Position numbers and translations under genes: made by a program. A stretch of DNA of 64,000 bases from Rhodanobacter sp. C05 (GTDB lineage Bacteria > Pseudomonadota > Gammaproteobacteria > Xanthomonadales > Rhodanobacteraceae), in NCBI RefSeq assembly GCF_002001165.1, contig NZ_MUNQ01000009.1, positions 310,001 through 374,000 of the forward strand, in the 5' to 3' direction. A model generated the notes under the pieces. The model was not told where the DNA came from. It did no database searches and was given only the letters and a program-made list of their open reading frames with translations. Of the stretch, positions 26,094 through 35,167 are shown in pieces. Within the stretch, counting starts at the first letter, position 1, and every line of letters begins with the position of its first letter.

Positions 26094-26137
26094 AGCTGAG
26101 ATCCCGGCATGGTCGGGCCAGGATCCGCACCACCTGA

Positions 26138-26584
26138 TCAATCGCGGCCAGCCCATGGCCACCATCCGTATCCGCTTTGCGCGTAGCGATCCGCTGCACG
26201 CTCGAAAGGATTGCGCACGCTGACGCCGCCGCACAGCAAATACAGCGGCAGGAACAACGGGCCAAGCAGCAGGTATTGATACACATGCGCGCGCTCGTGA
26301 TCGGCCAGCGACACCGGCGGCTCGACACCACGGCCGGCACGATGCGCATAAGTGAAGCATGGCGTGTCCAGCCGCTCGCCGGTATGCACGATCACGTTGC
26401 CCAGCGTCAACGCACCACCTCCCCACGGCCAGCAGCGCACCACCAGGGCCAGTTCGCGTCGCTGCCAGCGCATGCGCGCGCCGAACATGAAACCGACGCA
26501 TCCTGCCAGCACACCGAGCAAGGTATTCGGCAAAGTCCAGCACATGCCGAGCGCAATCACACCACGCAGCAATGGACACGGCAT
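26138..26584 (-). CDS. Small membrane protein with HExxH motif
   Basis: 148 residues from ATG 26584; starts at 26617 or 26704 are also open and no ribosome-binding site decides. Hydrophobic N-terminus (LLGVLAGCVGFMFG), then a GNVIVHTGERL segment, ADHERAHVYQYLLLGPLFLPLYLLCGG and FERAADRYAQSGYGWW. HERAH fits the zinc motif HExxH, immediately followed by a membrane segment, with acidic residues (FERAADRY) downstream as possible third ligand. I do not recognise a named family. It converges on the SH3 gene and is divergent from trxC. Confidence 0.7.
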   Translation of the reverse strand: MPCPLLRGVIALGMCWTLPNTLLGVLAGCVGFMFGARMRWQRRELALVVRCWPWGGGALTLGNVIVHTGERLDTPCFTYAHRAGRGVEPPVSLADHERAHVYQYLLLGPLFLPLYLLCGGVSVRNPFERAADRYAQSGYGWWPWAGRD

Positions 26585-26718
26585 GGATGGTCCGGGATCA
26601 GGGAAATGCTTTTGCATGCTCGATGGTTTCGTCCACCGGTCGCCAGCTTGGGTTTGCGGATCAGCGGCGCCATCTTGTCGCGCATGGCGCCGTGCGCCAC
26701 CCATTGTCGGAGTCTGCC

Positions 26719-27162
26719 ATGAGTATGCCCTTGAACATTCCCTGTCCGCATTGCGGCGCCCTCAACCGCGTACCAGCTGAACGCATCGGCGAACAGCCGA
26801 CCTGCGGTCGCTGCAGGCAGGCGCTATTCGACGGGCACCCAGTCGAGCTGACGGCCACGAACTTTGACGCGATCACCAGCCGTGGCGACCTGCCGGTGCT
26901 GGTGGATTTCTGGGCGCCATGGTGCGGGCCGTGTGTCGGCTTTGCGCCGGTGTTCGTGCAGGCTGCACGCCAGTTCGAGCCACGCCTGCGGCTGGCCAAG
27001 CTCGACACGGAGGCGCAGCCGCAGCTGGCCCAGCGCTTCCATATCCGCAGCATCCCCACACTGATCATGTTCCGTCAGGGTCGCGAGATCTCACGGCAAA
27101 CGGGCGCACTGAACTCGGCGCAGCTGCAGCAGTTCGTCCATGCGACGCTTGCACAGGCCTGA
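26719..27162 (+). CDS. trxC: Thioredoxin 2 (zinc-ribbon thioredoxin)
   Basis: 147 residues. N-terminal zinc ribbon with two Cys pairs (CPHC, CGRC), then a thioredoxin domain with the active site WCGPC and the cis-Pro loop SIPTL. This arrangement is TrxC, a cytoplasmic reductase induced by oxidative stress in E. coli and regulated by zinc release from the ribbon. ATG at 26719 keeps the whole ribbon. Confidence 0.95.
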   Translation: MSMPLNIPCPHCGALNRVPAERIGEQPTCGRCRQALFDGHPVELTATNFDAITSRGDLPVLVDFWAPWCGPCVGFAPVFVQAARQFEPRLRLAKLDTEAQPQLAQRFHIRSIPTLIMFRQGREISRQTGALNSAQLQQFVHATLAQA

Positions 27163-27246
27163 ACTGCCACTACCCATGCCTTTGTGCACAGTCCGGCCGC
27201 GCCGCAGGCAGTTAGGCTTGAATCTTTCCCCCATGAGGAACGATCC

Positions 27247-28752
27247 GTGCGCAAGCCCTTGCAAACCGCCCTGCTGGCGGCCCTGATCACCGCTGGATTC
27301 ACGACATCGGTGCTGGCCGCGGATACCCACAAACCAGCGGCGACGCAAGATGCAGCCAGCAGCAACGGTTTCCATCTGCCACCGTTTCCGGCCGATGCAC
27401 ACGTGACGCAGTCCACGACCGTGGACGGCAAGATGCTGAAATACACCGTCACCGTGGGCTCGCTGCCGGTGCGCGACGAGAAAGGCGACATCACCGGCGA
27501 AGTGGTGTTCACGGCCTACACCATGGCCGGCAAGGATCGACCGGTGACGTTCGCGCTCAACGGCGGCCCCGGAGCCTCGTCGGTCTACCTGAATCTCGGT
27601 GCGATCGGTCCGAAGAAGGTGAACTTCGGCGTCGAGGGCGACAACCCGTCCGACCCGGCGACACTGCATGACAACCCCGGCACCTGGCTGGGCTTCACCG
27701 ACCTGGTGTTCATCGATCCGGTCGGCACCGGCTTCAGCCGCGCGCTGGTGGACGACAAGGAAGCGACCAAGCAGTTCTACAGCACCGACAGCGATATCAG
27801 GTACCTCTCGCGCATCGTCTACGACTGGCTGGTCAAGAACGGTCGCATGACCTCACGCAAGTATCTGGTTGGCGAGAGCTATGGCGGCTTCCGTGGCCCG
27901 CGCATCACCGATTACCTGCAGACCCAACTAGGCGTGGCGATGAACGGCGTGGTGCTGCTCTCGCCGTATCTCGACCCGGCCGCGTCGGACGACGAGGATG
28001 TGTCGCCGCTGCCGTGGATGCTCACGCTGCCCTCGATCGCCGCCGCCCATCTGGAGCGCGAGCACAAGCTCACTACGGAGGCGATGACGCCGATCATCGA
28101 CTACACCCGCGGCGAATACGCCAGCGACCTGATGCGCGGTCGCTCCGATCCGCAAGCCACCGATCGCGTGGTGCAGAAGGTAGCCGAATTGACCGGGCTC
28201 GACCCGCTGTTCGTGAAACGCTCCGGCGGCCGGCTGGAAACCCAGGCCTACCTGCGCGAGGTCTATCGCGCCGAAGGCAAGCTGGGCAGCCGCTACGACT
28301 CCAACGTCACCGCATGGGACCCGTTCCCATATGCACCGCACCAGCGAACCGGCGACCCCATCCTCAACGGCATCATCGCGCCCACCACCAGCGCGATGGT
28401 CAACTTCGTCACTCAAACGGTCGGCTGGAAAGTCGACGGTCGTTACAACGCGCTCAGCTACGAGGTGAACAAGCTCTGGCATGAAGACGACGACGCGAAC
28501 AAGGGTTCAGTATCGCAACTGCGCGAAGCAGTCGCCAACGATCCCGGGCTGCGTGTGCTGATCGCCCATGGCTGGGACGACCTGTCCTGCCCGTTCATGG
28601 CCTCGGTGCTGATCGTCGACCAGATCCCGGCGATGGGTGACCCGACCCGCGTCCAGGTGAAGGAATACGCCGGCGGCCACATGTTCTATAGCCGCCAGGA
28701 CAGCCAAGCCGCATTGACCAGCGATGTGCGGGCGCTATACGGCGTGAAGTAA
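27247..28752 (+). CDS. Exported serine carboxypeptidase (S10 family)
   Basis: 501 residues, GTG start at 27247 after GAGGAA. Signal peptide to about residue 24 (SVLAAD). Catalytic Ser in GESYGG (near residue 215), Asp in AHGWDDLSCPF and His in AGGHMFYSRQ complete the triad; the oxyanion Gly pair is in NGGPGASS. S10 enzymes remove C-terminal residues and work at acid pH, which suits acid-soil relatives. No partner gene is evident. Confidence 0.92.
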   Translation: MRKPLQTALLAALITAGFTTSVLAADTHKPAATQDAASSNGFHLPPFPADAHVTQSTTVDGKMLKYTVTVGSLPVRDEKGDITGEVVFTAYTMAGKDRPVTFALNGGPGASSVYLNLGAIGPKKVNFGVEGDNPSDPATLHDNPGTWLGFTDLVFIDPVGTGFSRALVDDKEATKQFYSTDSDIRYLSRIVYDWLVKNGRMTSRKYLVGESYGGFRGPRITDYLQTQLGVAMNGVVLLSPYLDPAASDDEDVSPLPWMLTLPSIAAAHLEREHKLTTEAMTPIIDYTRGEYASDLMRGRSDPQATDRVVQKVAELTGLDPLFVKRSGGRLETQAYLREVYRAEGKLGSRYDSNVTAWDPFPYAPHQRTGDPILNGIIAPTTSAMVNFVTQTVGWKVDGRYNALSYEVNKLWHEDDDANKGSVSQLREAVANDPGLRVLIAHGWDDLSCPFMASVLIVDQIPAMGDPTRVQVKEYAGGHMFYSRQDSQAALTSDVRALYGVK

Positions 28753-28764
28753 GTTCATCATCCT

Positions 28765-28791
28765 GCCGGGGCGTGCCGTGCACGCCCCGGC
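28765..28791. other. Strong hairpin between convergent genes
   Basis: Perfect 12-bp inverted repeat (28765-28776 and 28780-28791) with a 3-base loop, GC-rich and without a T-run. It sits between the S10 and egtD stops and may hinder read-through or protect 3-prime ends. Confidence 0.55.
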
Positions 28792-28820
28792 TCGCGTCGC
28801 CGATCAGCATCCGCAGGGAG

Positions 28821-29810
28821 TCAACGGGTGCGGGGGTTGCCGCGCACCAGATATTGCAGACTGAACATCTTCTCCGGATCGGTCCACACCTGCTGCACCG
28901 CCAATCCGGCGCGGGCAGCCAGCGCGGCAAAATCGGCCAGCGAATATTTGCAGCTGTATTCGACCTGCATGGCCTCATCCTCGCGGAACGAAACATTCAC
29001 CCGCCCGACTTTTACCTGCTGCTCGCGACGACTGACGATATACGTCTCGATACGCCCGGCCATCGGGTTGTAATGCGCACGATGGGCAAATCCCGACAGC
29101 TCGAAATTGCTGCCGATCTCGCGGTTCAATCGCGTCAGCATGTTGAGGGTGAATGCTGCAGTGACGCGCGCGCGATCGTTGTAGGCAGCCTCAATCAACG
29201 CAGGATCCTTCTTCAGATCCACGCCGATCAGGATACCGCCGGCATCGCCCATCTCGTTGCGCATCTTGCGCAGCAGTATGGCCGCCTCACGGTTCTCGAA
29301 ATTGCCGATGGTCGAGCCAGGAAAATACAGTACCGTGCGACGTGGCGCGCGCGGAGGGATCGGCAGGCGCAGCGGCTTGCTGAAATCGGCGCACAAAGGC
29401 TGCAGCGGCAGCGACGGAAGCTCCATCGCCAGCCGCTCCACGCTTTGCCGCAATGGCTCCGGCGAAATCTCCACCGGCACATAGGCCACCGGCGACTGCA
29501 GATGCTGCAGCAGCATGCGGGTCTTGCGTGCGTTGCCACTGCCGTATTCGACCAGCCGCACCTCGCTGCCGAGGGTGTCGGCGATGCTTTGTGCATGCTC
29601 GGCCATCAACGCAATTTCGCAGCGGGTGAGGTAATACTCCGGCTGCTCGCAGATCCGCTCGAACAGGGTCGAGCCGTGCTCGTCGTAAAACAGCCACGAA
29701 GGCAGCCGTTTCGGCTTGAGAGCGAGTCCACGCTGGGCGATTTCCAGCAAATCGTTTATCGGCGGACGACGATCGTCGTCGCTGACGCCACAAGGTTGCA
29801 CACTGCTCAT
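28821..29810 (-). CDS. egtD: L-histidine N-alpha-methyltransferase
   Basis: 329 residues from ATG 29810. Trimethylates histidine to hercynine using SAM, the first step of ergothioneine synthesis. SAM site VEYGSGNARKTRMLL near residue 80; substrate-site blocks FPGSTIGNFE and the late GFAHRAHYNP and YSCKYS region match EgtD. It overlaps the end of egtB by 4 bp, so both enzymes are made from one message. Cytoplasmic. Confidence 0.95.
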   Translation of the reverse strand: MSSVQPCGVSDDDRRPPINDLLEIAQRGLALKPKRLPSWLFYDEHGSTLFERICEQPEYYLTRCEIALMAEHAQSIADTLGSEVRLVEYGSGNARKTRMLLQHLQSPVAYVPVEISPEPLRQSVERLAMELPSLPLQPLCADFSKPLRLPIPPRAPRRTVLYFPGSTIGNFENREAAILLRKMRNEMGDAGGILIGVDLKKDPALIEAAYNDRARVTAAFTLNMLTRLNREIGSNFELSGFAHRAHYNPMAGRIETYIVSRREQQVKVGRVNVSFREDEAMQVEYSCKYSLADFAALAARAGLAVQQVWTDPEKMFSLQYLVRGNPRTR

Positions 29811-31024
29811 CGGTCCTGTCCCAGTCGCAGCCCGGCAAACTGCCAGCGGGCTTGGGGTGGAAAGAAATTGCGGTAACTGGCGCGAATGTGCTCGCGCGGG
29901 GTGACGCAGGAACCCCCGCGCAACACCCACTGGCCGCACATGAATTTGCCGTTGTATTCGCCCAGCGAACCGGGCAGCGGACGAAAGCCCGGATAGCTGA
30001 CATACGGCGAGGCAGTCCACTCCCACACATCTCCATACAGCTGCAGCGGACCATTGCCAGCAGTTGCCGCGCATGGATGGAAGCGCTGTTCGTCTTGCAG
30101 ATTGCCGTTGATATCGATGCCTTGTGCGGCCGACTCCCACTCGGCCTCAGTCGGCAATCGGGCACCCGCCCAGCGTGCAAACGCCTCGGCCTCGAAATAG
30201 CTCAGGTGGCATACCGGCACGTGCATATCCAGCGCACGCACACCGGCAAGAGTGAACTCGCTGTCCAGACCGGGCTGCCAGTAGAGCGGGCGCTCCCAGC
30301 CTTCGCGCTGCACCATGGCCCAGCCATCGGACAGCCACAAGCCAGGTTCGCGATAGCCACCCTCGCGCACGAACGCCAGGTATTCGGCATTGGTCACCAG
30401 TCGGTTCGCCAGTGCATGTGGCTGCAGCAAGGTGCGGTGGCGCGGGGTTTCGTTGTCGAACGCAAACCCTTCGCCGCGATGACCGATTTCGACGACGCCC
30501 TCGCGGCCATCGAGAAAGCGCAGCGACACTGCCGCAGCCTGCCGGGGCGTGATCGGCACCGATTGGTATGACGGCTGCAGCGGGTTGCTCCAGAACGCAT
30601 GCTTGATGTCGGTGAGCAGCAATTCCTGATGCTGCTGTTCGTGCTGCAAACCCAGCTCGACCAGCATCGCCAACTCGGCGTCATCGCTGCGCTCAAGCAA
30701 TTCGCCCACAGCGTCATCGACATGGCGCCGGTAGTCATGCACCTCGTCCAGCGAGGGACGTGACAGCAGACCGCGCTGTGGCCGCGCATGCATGGGCCCG
30801 ATCGACTGATAATAGGAATTGAACAGATAGTTCCACGCCGGATCGCGCGGCCGCCAAGCCGGATCACGGCCCAGCACGAACTGCTCGAAGAACCAGCTGG
30901 TATGTGCCAGATGCCATTTGCCGGGACTGGCGTCCGGCATCGACTGCACCAGCAGATCCTCGGCACTGAGTCCAGCGCACAATTCCAGCGTCTGCCGACG
31001 CACCTGACGGAATCGGGAAGTCAT
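29807..31024 (-). CDS. egtB: Hercynine sulfoxide synthase
   Basis: 405 residues from ATG 31024, which follows CTGGAG; an earlier in-frame ATG (31084) is less likely. N-terminal DinB-like domain with the iron ligands HLAHTSWFFE and HEQQHQELLL (His and His-x3-His) and a C-terminal formylglycine-enzyme-like domain (LPTEAEWE, GDVWEWTAS, RGGS). It joins a thiol to hercynine with O2. No egtA, egtC or egtE homologue is beside it, so it probably uses cysteine directly. Product is an antioxidant thione. Confidence 0.93.
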   Translation of the reverse strand: MTSRFRQVRRQTLELCAGLSAEDLLVQSMPDASPGKWHLAHTSWFFEQFVLGRDPAWRPRDPAWNYLFNSYYQSIGPMHARPQRGLLSRPSLDEVHDYRRHVDDAVGELLERSDDAELAMLVELGLQHEQQHQELLLTDIKHAFWSNPLQPSYQSVPITPRQAAAVSLRFLDGREGVVEIGHRGEGFAFDNETPRHRTLLQPHALANRLVTNAEYLAFVREGGYREPGLWLSDGWAMVQREGWERPLYWQPGLDSEFTLAGVRALDMHVPVCHLSYFEAEAFARWAGARLPTEAEWESAAQGIDINGNLQDEQRFHPCAATAGNGPLQLYGDVWEWTASPYVSYPGFRPLPGSLGEYNGKFMCGQWVLRGGSCVTPREHIRASYRNFFPPQARWQFAGLRLGQDR

Positions 31025-31226
31025 CGACTCCAGGATGATCAACGGCCGACTTGCCACTACGGATACCCCGGCACAGCCATCCATGGGGATGCTGCCGTAA
31101 GGTTGATGATGAATGGGTCGAGCGGAAACATGTCCGTCAGCATGCCGCGCCTACCGTTCAATTCCCGTGATACCCCGATGGCAATTCCATGGCGGCCAGG
31201 CAGATCGCAAAATCATCACGCGCAAA

Positions 31227-31261
31227 AACAAGAAGCCCGGCTGGTTGCCGGGCTTCTTGTT
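31227..31261 (-). terminator. Rho-independent terminator of the repeat-containing surface protein gene
   Basis: Perfect 15-bp stem (31227-31241 with 31247-31261), 5-base loop. On the minus strand it continues TTTTTGCGC, a good U-tract just beyond the stop of the gene at 31284. Confidence 0.9.
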
Positions 31262-31283
31262 GCTGATTGCCTGATCAGTTCGA

Positions 31284-31673
31284 TCAGTTGCTGTAACCGT
31301 CGTCGCGGACGTAGCGCGACGGCGGCGGGGTATTGCTGTAGACCACACCCGGCTGGGCGTAGACCACCTGCGGCTGCGCGTAAACTACCTGCGGCTGGGC
31401 GTAGACCACCTGCGGCTGGCCGTAATACACCGGAGGCGGAGCCAAGGCATTGGCCACCAGCCCGACTACGGCGCCGGTAACAAGCGCACCGGCAATCCAG
31501 CGACCACCACTCCAGTAACCACCACCATGGTAATAACCGTGATAACCACCACGGTAGCCGTAGCCATGACCGCCCCAGCCACGAGCCGACGCGCTGAGTG
31601 GCATCGCCACCGTTGCCGCGACTGCCAGACTGATGACTGCCAGCTTGCCCGCACTAAAGAAACGCTTGGTCAT
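31284..31673 (-). CDS. Small secreted protein with VVYAQPQ repeats
   Basis: 129 residues. Signal peptide ending at SASA, a Gly/Tyr/His-rich segment (GHGYGYRGGYHGYYHGGGYW), one hydrophobic helix (IAGALVTGAVVGLVANAL) and then a repeat VVYAQPQ three to four times before a polar end. Unrecognised; layout resembles glycine-rich envelope proteins with a single glycine-zipper-like helix. Monocistronic, with its own terminator. Confidence 0.75.
   Translation of the reverse strand: MTKRFFSAGKLAVISLAVAATVAMPLSASARGWGGHGYGYRGGYHGYYHGGGYWSGGRWIAGALVTGAVVGLVANALAPPPVYYGQPQVVYAQPQVVYAQPQVVYAQPGVVYSNTPPPSRYVRDDGYSN
31338..31421. repeat. 21-bp coding tandem repeat
   Basis: Four units with period 21 beginning at 31338, 31359, 31380 and 31401, coding VVYAQPQ-type heptads on the minus strand. 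Whole-codon period keeps the frame if the copy number changes. Confidence 0.75.
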
Positions 31674-31737
31674 GACACCTCTCCGTTAATGACAGTGTCT
31701 ATGCTCGGCTCGCTGCGCTTAATGTGGACTGAAGGGT

Positions 31738-33939
31738 TCATTTTTTGATGCGGGCGCTATCCCACGGGTTAATCCCGGCGTCAGGTTTGCGCCGCCGGAG
31801 CAGCCAGCAACCGTGGATGTCGGCTCGACGGGCAAAGTCGAACGGGATGCTGGGCGCGGTCCAGTCCTCAATCTCGAAGCGCTGCTCAAGTTCCGCGCGA
31901 TCGAGCTTGAAGCGGCGGAAGTTGTTGGAAAACACGATCACGCCGTCGCGGGTCAGCCGTTCGTTGCAGGCATCGAGCAGTTTCACGTGATCGCGCTGCA
32001 CGTCGAAATCCTCAGCGCGCTTGGAGTTGGAGAACGTCGGCGGATCGACAAAGATCAGCCCGTAGTGCCCACGGTCGCGTTGCAGGAATTCCAGCGCATC
32101 GAACTGCATCAAGCGGTGACTCGAACCGCTGAAACCATTCAGTGCGAGATTGCGCGACGCCCATTCCAGATAGGTGGCCGACAGATCCACGCTGGTGGTT
32201 TCCAGCGCACCCCCAGCCGCTGCGTGCACGCTGGCGGTGGCGGTATAGGCGAACAGGTTGAGGAAACACTTTCCGTCCGCCAACTCACGCACCTTCGCGC
32301 GCACCAGTCGGTGATCGAGGAACAGCCCGGTATCGAGATAGTCGGTGAGGTTGACCAGGAACTTCAGACCACCCTCGTCCACCTCGATGAACTCGTTGCG
32401 CTGATCAAGCTGGCCGTACTTGGAACCGCCCTTGCCGCGTTCGCGGGTCTTGATCGCGATGCGTTCGCGCGGCACGCCGAGCACTTCGCCGGCGACGCGG
32501 GCGATCTCTCGCAGGCGCAGGCGCGCGATGTCGGCCGGCACATCGGCGGGCGCGCGGTATTCCTGGATGTGCAGGTGATCGTCGCCGTTCGTGTCGCCGT
32601 AGACGTCGATCGCGGCGGCGTACTCAGGCAGATCCTGATCGTAGGCGCGCCAGCAATGGATGCCCTCGCGGGTCAGCCGCTTGCGCAAGTGCTTGAGGTT
32701 TTTCTCCAGCCGGTTCTTCAGCATCTGCGCACCGGCCGACAGCGGTTTCGGTTCGCGCGGCGCTTCGTCGCGCCTGCTCAGGTCGAAGGTCAGCAATACG
32801 GTTTCCAGCGCACCGTTGTACAGCGTGTAGCGCTTGTCTGCGTGCAGCTGCATCGCCCGACCCAGCTCCACGTCGCCAGCCAGCACGGCGGCACGCCAGC
32901 CGGTGAAGCGCGTGCGCAGCGTGTCGCCCAGGGCGCGATACAGTTTGGGCATCTCGGCGCGCTCACCCAGCCGCTCGCCATACGGCGGATTGGTGATGAC
33001 CAGGCCGTAGTCGACGCCAGACGGCGGCGCGGCATGCGTCATGTCCTGCCGGTCCAGCGTGAAGAAGCCGGCCACACCGGCTTCCTGCGCATTGCGTATC
33101 GCCGTCTGCACCATCCGCGGGTCGGCATCGCTGCCGAAGAACACGCTGTGCAAGCTGCGCAGGCCGGTTTCGGCACGCTGGTTCGCTTCGTCGAGCAGGC
33201 TGCGCCACACCGCGATGTCATGCTGCTGCCAGCCGAGGAAACCGAAATATTCACGGCGCAGGCCAGGCGCCACGTCGGCAGCCATCAGCGCGCCCTCAAT
33301 CAGCAAGGTGCCCGAGCCACACATCGGATCGAGCAACGCCCCGCCGGCGGCATACACCTCCGGCCAGCGCGCGCGCAGCAGCATCGCCGCGGCGAGGTTT
33401 TCCTTCAGCGGCGCTTCGCCCTGCACTTCGCGCCAGCCACGGCGGTGCAGCGGCGAACCGGCAAGATCAAGCGACACCGTCGCGCGATCGCGACGCAGGC
33501 GCAGGTTGATCCGGATGTCAGGCTCGTCGGTATCGATGCCCGGCCGGTTGCCGTCGCGCTGGCGGAACTGGTCGACCACCGCATCCTTGGTGCGCAGGCC
33601 GATGAACTGGCTGTGGGTGAGCTTGCTCAGCGCGGTGCCGGCATCCACTGCGAAGGTGGCGTGCGCGGCCAGGTGCTGGCTCCAGTCGATCTCCTGCACG
33701 CCGCGATACAGCGCATCGTCATCGGCCGCGTCGAATTCGGCCAATGGCAACAGGATGCGGCTGGCCAGCCGCGACCACAGGCAGGCGCGATAGGCGGTTT
33801 CCAGGGTGCCGGAGAAATGCGCACCGGCGAGCGCCTCGCGCACGTCGCTGGCGCCGATCGCAATCAGTTCGTCGCGCAGCAGGTATTCCAACCCCTTTGG
33901 GCAGGTTGCGAAGAACAAGCCAGATGAAAGCCGGCTCAT
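31738..33939 (-). CDS. rlmL: Bifunctional 23S rRNA methyltransferase RlmKL
   Basis: 733 residues from ATG 33939. One chain with two enzymes: an N-terminal THUMP plus RlmL domain making m2G2445 (motif TNPPYGERL near residue 310) and a C-terminal RlmK domain making m7G2069 (FAYTATASVHAA, VDPPTFSNSKR). Length agrees with the gammaproteobacterial fusion. Its start overlaps the stop of the upstream hydrolase gene. Acts on the peptidyl-transferase region of the ribosome. Confidence 0.95.
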   Translation of the reverse strand: MSRLSSGLFFATCPKGLEYLLRDELIAIGASDVREALAGAHFSGTLETAYRACLWSRLASRILLPLAEFDAADDDALYRGVQEIDWSQHLAAHATFAVDAGTALSKLTHSQFIGLRTKDAVVDQFRQRDGNRPGIDTDEPDIRINLRLRRDRATVSLDLAGSPLHRRGWREVQGEAPLKENLAAAMLLRARWPEVYAAGGALLDPMCGSGTLLIEGALMAADVAPGLRREYFGFLGWQQHDIAVWRSLLDEANQRAETGLRSLHSVFFGSDADPRMVQTAIRNAQEAGVAGFFTLDRQDMTHAAPPSGVDYGLVITNPPYGERLGERAEMPKLYRALGDTLRTRFTGWRAAVLAGDVELGRAMQLHADKRYTLYNGALETVLLTFDLSRRDEAPREPKPLSAGAQMLKNRLEKNLKHLRKRLTREGIHCWRAYDQDLPEYAAAIDVYGDTNGDDHLHIQEYRAPADVPADIARLRLREIARVAGEVLGVPRERIAIKTRERGKGGSKYGQLDQRNEFIEVDEGGLKFLVNLTDYLDTGLFLDHRLVRAKVRELADGKCFLNLFAYTATASVHAAAGGALETTSVDLSATYLEWASRNLALNGFSGSSHRLMQFDALEFLQRDRGHYGLIFVDPPTFSNSKRAEDFDVQRDHVKLLDACNERLTRDGVIVFSNNFRRFKLDRAELEQRFEIEDWTAPSIPFDFARRADIHGCWLLRRRKPDAGINPWDSARIKK

Positions 33940-34463
33940 GCGCCGGACGCCTGTCGATCGAGCATCTGCCGGAACTGCGCGGCGATCACATCCATGCTGG
34001 CACCCAGCCGATGGTCGTCGTCCAGCACCAGCAATGGCAGATGGCGTGAAGCAGCAAACGTATGCACCCCCGGCAGCGGGCACACGTCATCGCGCCAGCC
34101 ATGGATCAAAAGCGTTGGCACGCTGCGGCGCAGATCGAACGCCCGCGCATAACCAGGGATTTCGCTCGGCGTGGCCAGCAACAGCAGACCCGCCACCGGC
34201 ACATCCAGCGACACCAGCCCGGACACGAACGCACCCATGCTGGAACCGACCAGCAGCGGCGGCACATCCAGCGCCTCGATGGTGGCGCGCAGGCGGGCGA
34301 TCCGCGGCGCCACCGAACCAGCATGGCCGCGTGCGTCGTCGGTGCTGTAGTCCGGCCGTTGCGTGCGCCAGCCCAGCGATTCGGCCAGTGCGGCCAGCGC
34401 GCTGACCTTGGTAGCGTCAGGACTGGAGTCCGAGCCGTGCGAGAGAATGATCTGGCCGCGCAT
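33936..34463 (-). CDS. Small alpha/beta hydrolase
   Basis: 175 residues. ATG 34463 is chosen because GGAG lies six bases upstream; ATG 34475 is also in frame. Opens with a beta-strand into SHGSDSSPDATK, has the nucleophile elbow GSSMGAF near residue 75 and the late HGWRDDVCP (Asp) and DDDHRL (His), giving a complete Ser-Asp-His triad. Resembles the small YcfP/DUF1749-like or dienelactone-hydrolase-like esterases. Coupled to rlmKL by overlap; no functional link is known. Confidence 0.8.
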   Translation of the reverse strand: MRGQIILSHGSDSSPDATKVSALAALAESLGWRTQRPDYSTDDARGHAGSVAPRIARLRATIEALDVPPLLVGSSMGAFVSGLVSLDVPVAGLLLLATPSEIPGYARAFDLRRSVPTLLIHGWRDDVCPLPGVHTFAASRHLPLLVLDDDHRLGASMDVIAAQFRQMLDRQASGA

Positions 34464-34553
34464 GGCGGTCTCCATGAAAACTTCGAAAAGCCAAGGCGGG
34501 CATGGTAACAGGCGGCGTTTCCGCCCGGCCTTGGCCCGTGCGAGACTTGGCCG

Positions 34554-35114
34554 ATGCCACTGACTATTCACGACCAGCCGCTGCCTTACGTCGCCCACCT
34601 GCCCGAGCGCCCCGTCAGCGCCGTCGAGCTGGTGGTGATCCACTGCACCGAGCTGCCGGACCTGGCCACGGCCCGCGAATACGGCGAAAAAACCCTGTAC
34701 GACAACGGCACCGGCAACAGCGGCCATTACTACATCGACCGCGACGGTGCGGTTTACCGTTACGTCCCAGGCACCCGTGTGGCAAACCACGTGCGCGGCC
34801 ACAATCCGAACTCGATCGGTATCGAGCTGGTCAACCTGGGCCGCTACCCGCACTGGTGGGACTCACACCACCAGCAGATGACCGAGCCGTACACCGCGGC
34901 CCAGATCAGCGCACTGCGTGCCCTGCTGGCCCAATTGCGCCACGATTTCCCGAACCTGCGGCAGATCGCCGGGCATGAGGATCTGGATAGCGCCATGATG
35001 CCGGCCAGCGATGATCCCGCGAAGGAAATCCACCGCAAGCTCGATCCCGGTCCCCTGTTCCCTTGGCCTGAGGTGCTGGACTGTAGCGGACTGAAGCGGA
35101 TCGGCACGCACTAG
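34554..35114 (+). CDS. ampD: 1,6-anhydro-N-acetylmuramyl-L-alanine amidase
   Basis: 186 residues, an Amidase_2 domain without a signal peptide. Zinc ligands in VIHCTE, NHVRGHNPNSIGIEL and GHEDLD, with the usual GHYYIDRDG region. The lack of a signal and presence of the C-terminal PGPLFPW motif favour cytoplasmic AmpD (muropeptide recycling) over AmpDh amidases. If an AmpC/AmpR pair exists elsewhere it would also affect beta-lactam response. Confidence 0.85.
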   Translation: MPLTIHDQPLPYVAHLPERPVSAVELVVIHCTELPDLATAREYGEKTLYDNGTGNSGHYYIDRDGAVYRYVPGTRVANHVRGHNPNSIGIELVNLGRYPHWWDSHHQQMTEPYTAAQISALRALLAQLRHDFPNLRQIAGHEDLDSAMMPASDDPAKEIHRKLDPGPLFPWPEVLDCSGLKRIGTH

Positions 35115-35167
35115 GCTGCGACCGGCCGCCGCTATAATCGCGCCTTCGCCAACGCAACGAGCCCCCC

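Noticed and set aside
31813..33927. A 704-codon open frame antisense to rlmL
   Set aside because: Same reason: high-GC antisense openness; rlmL motifs are intact on the other strand.
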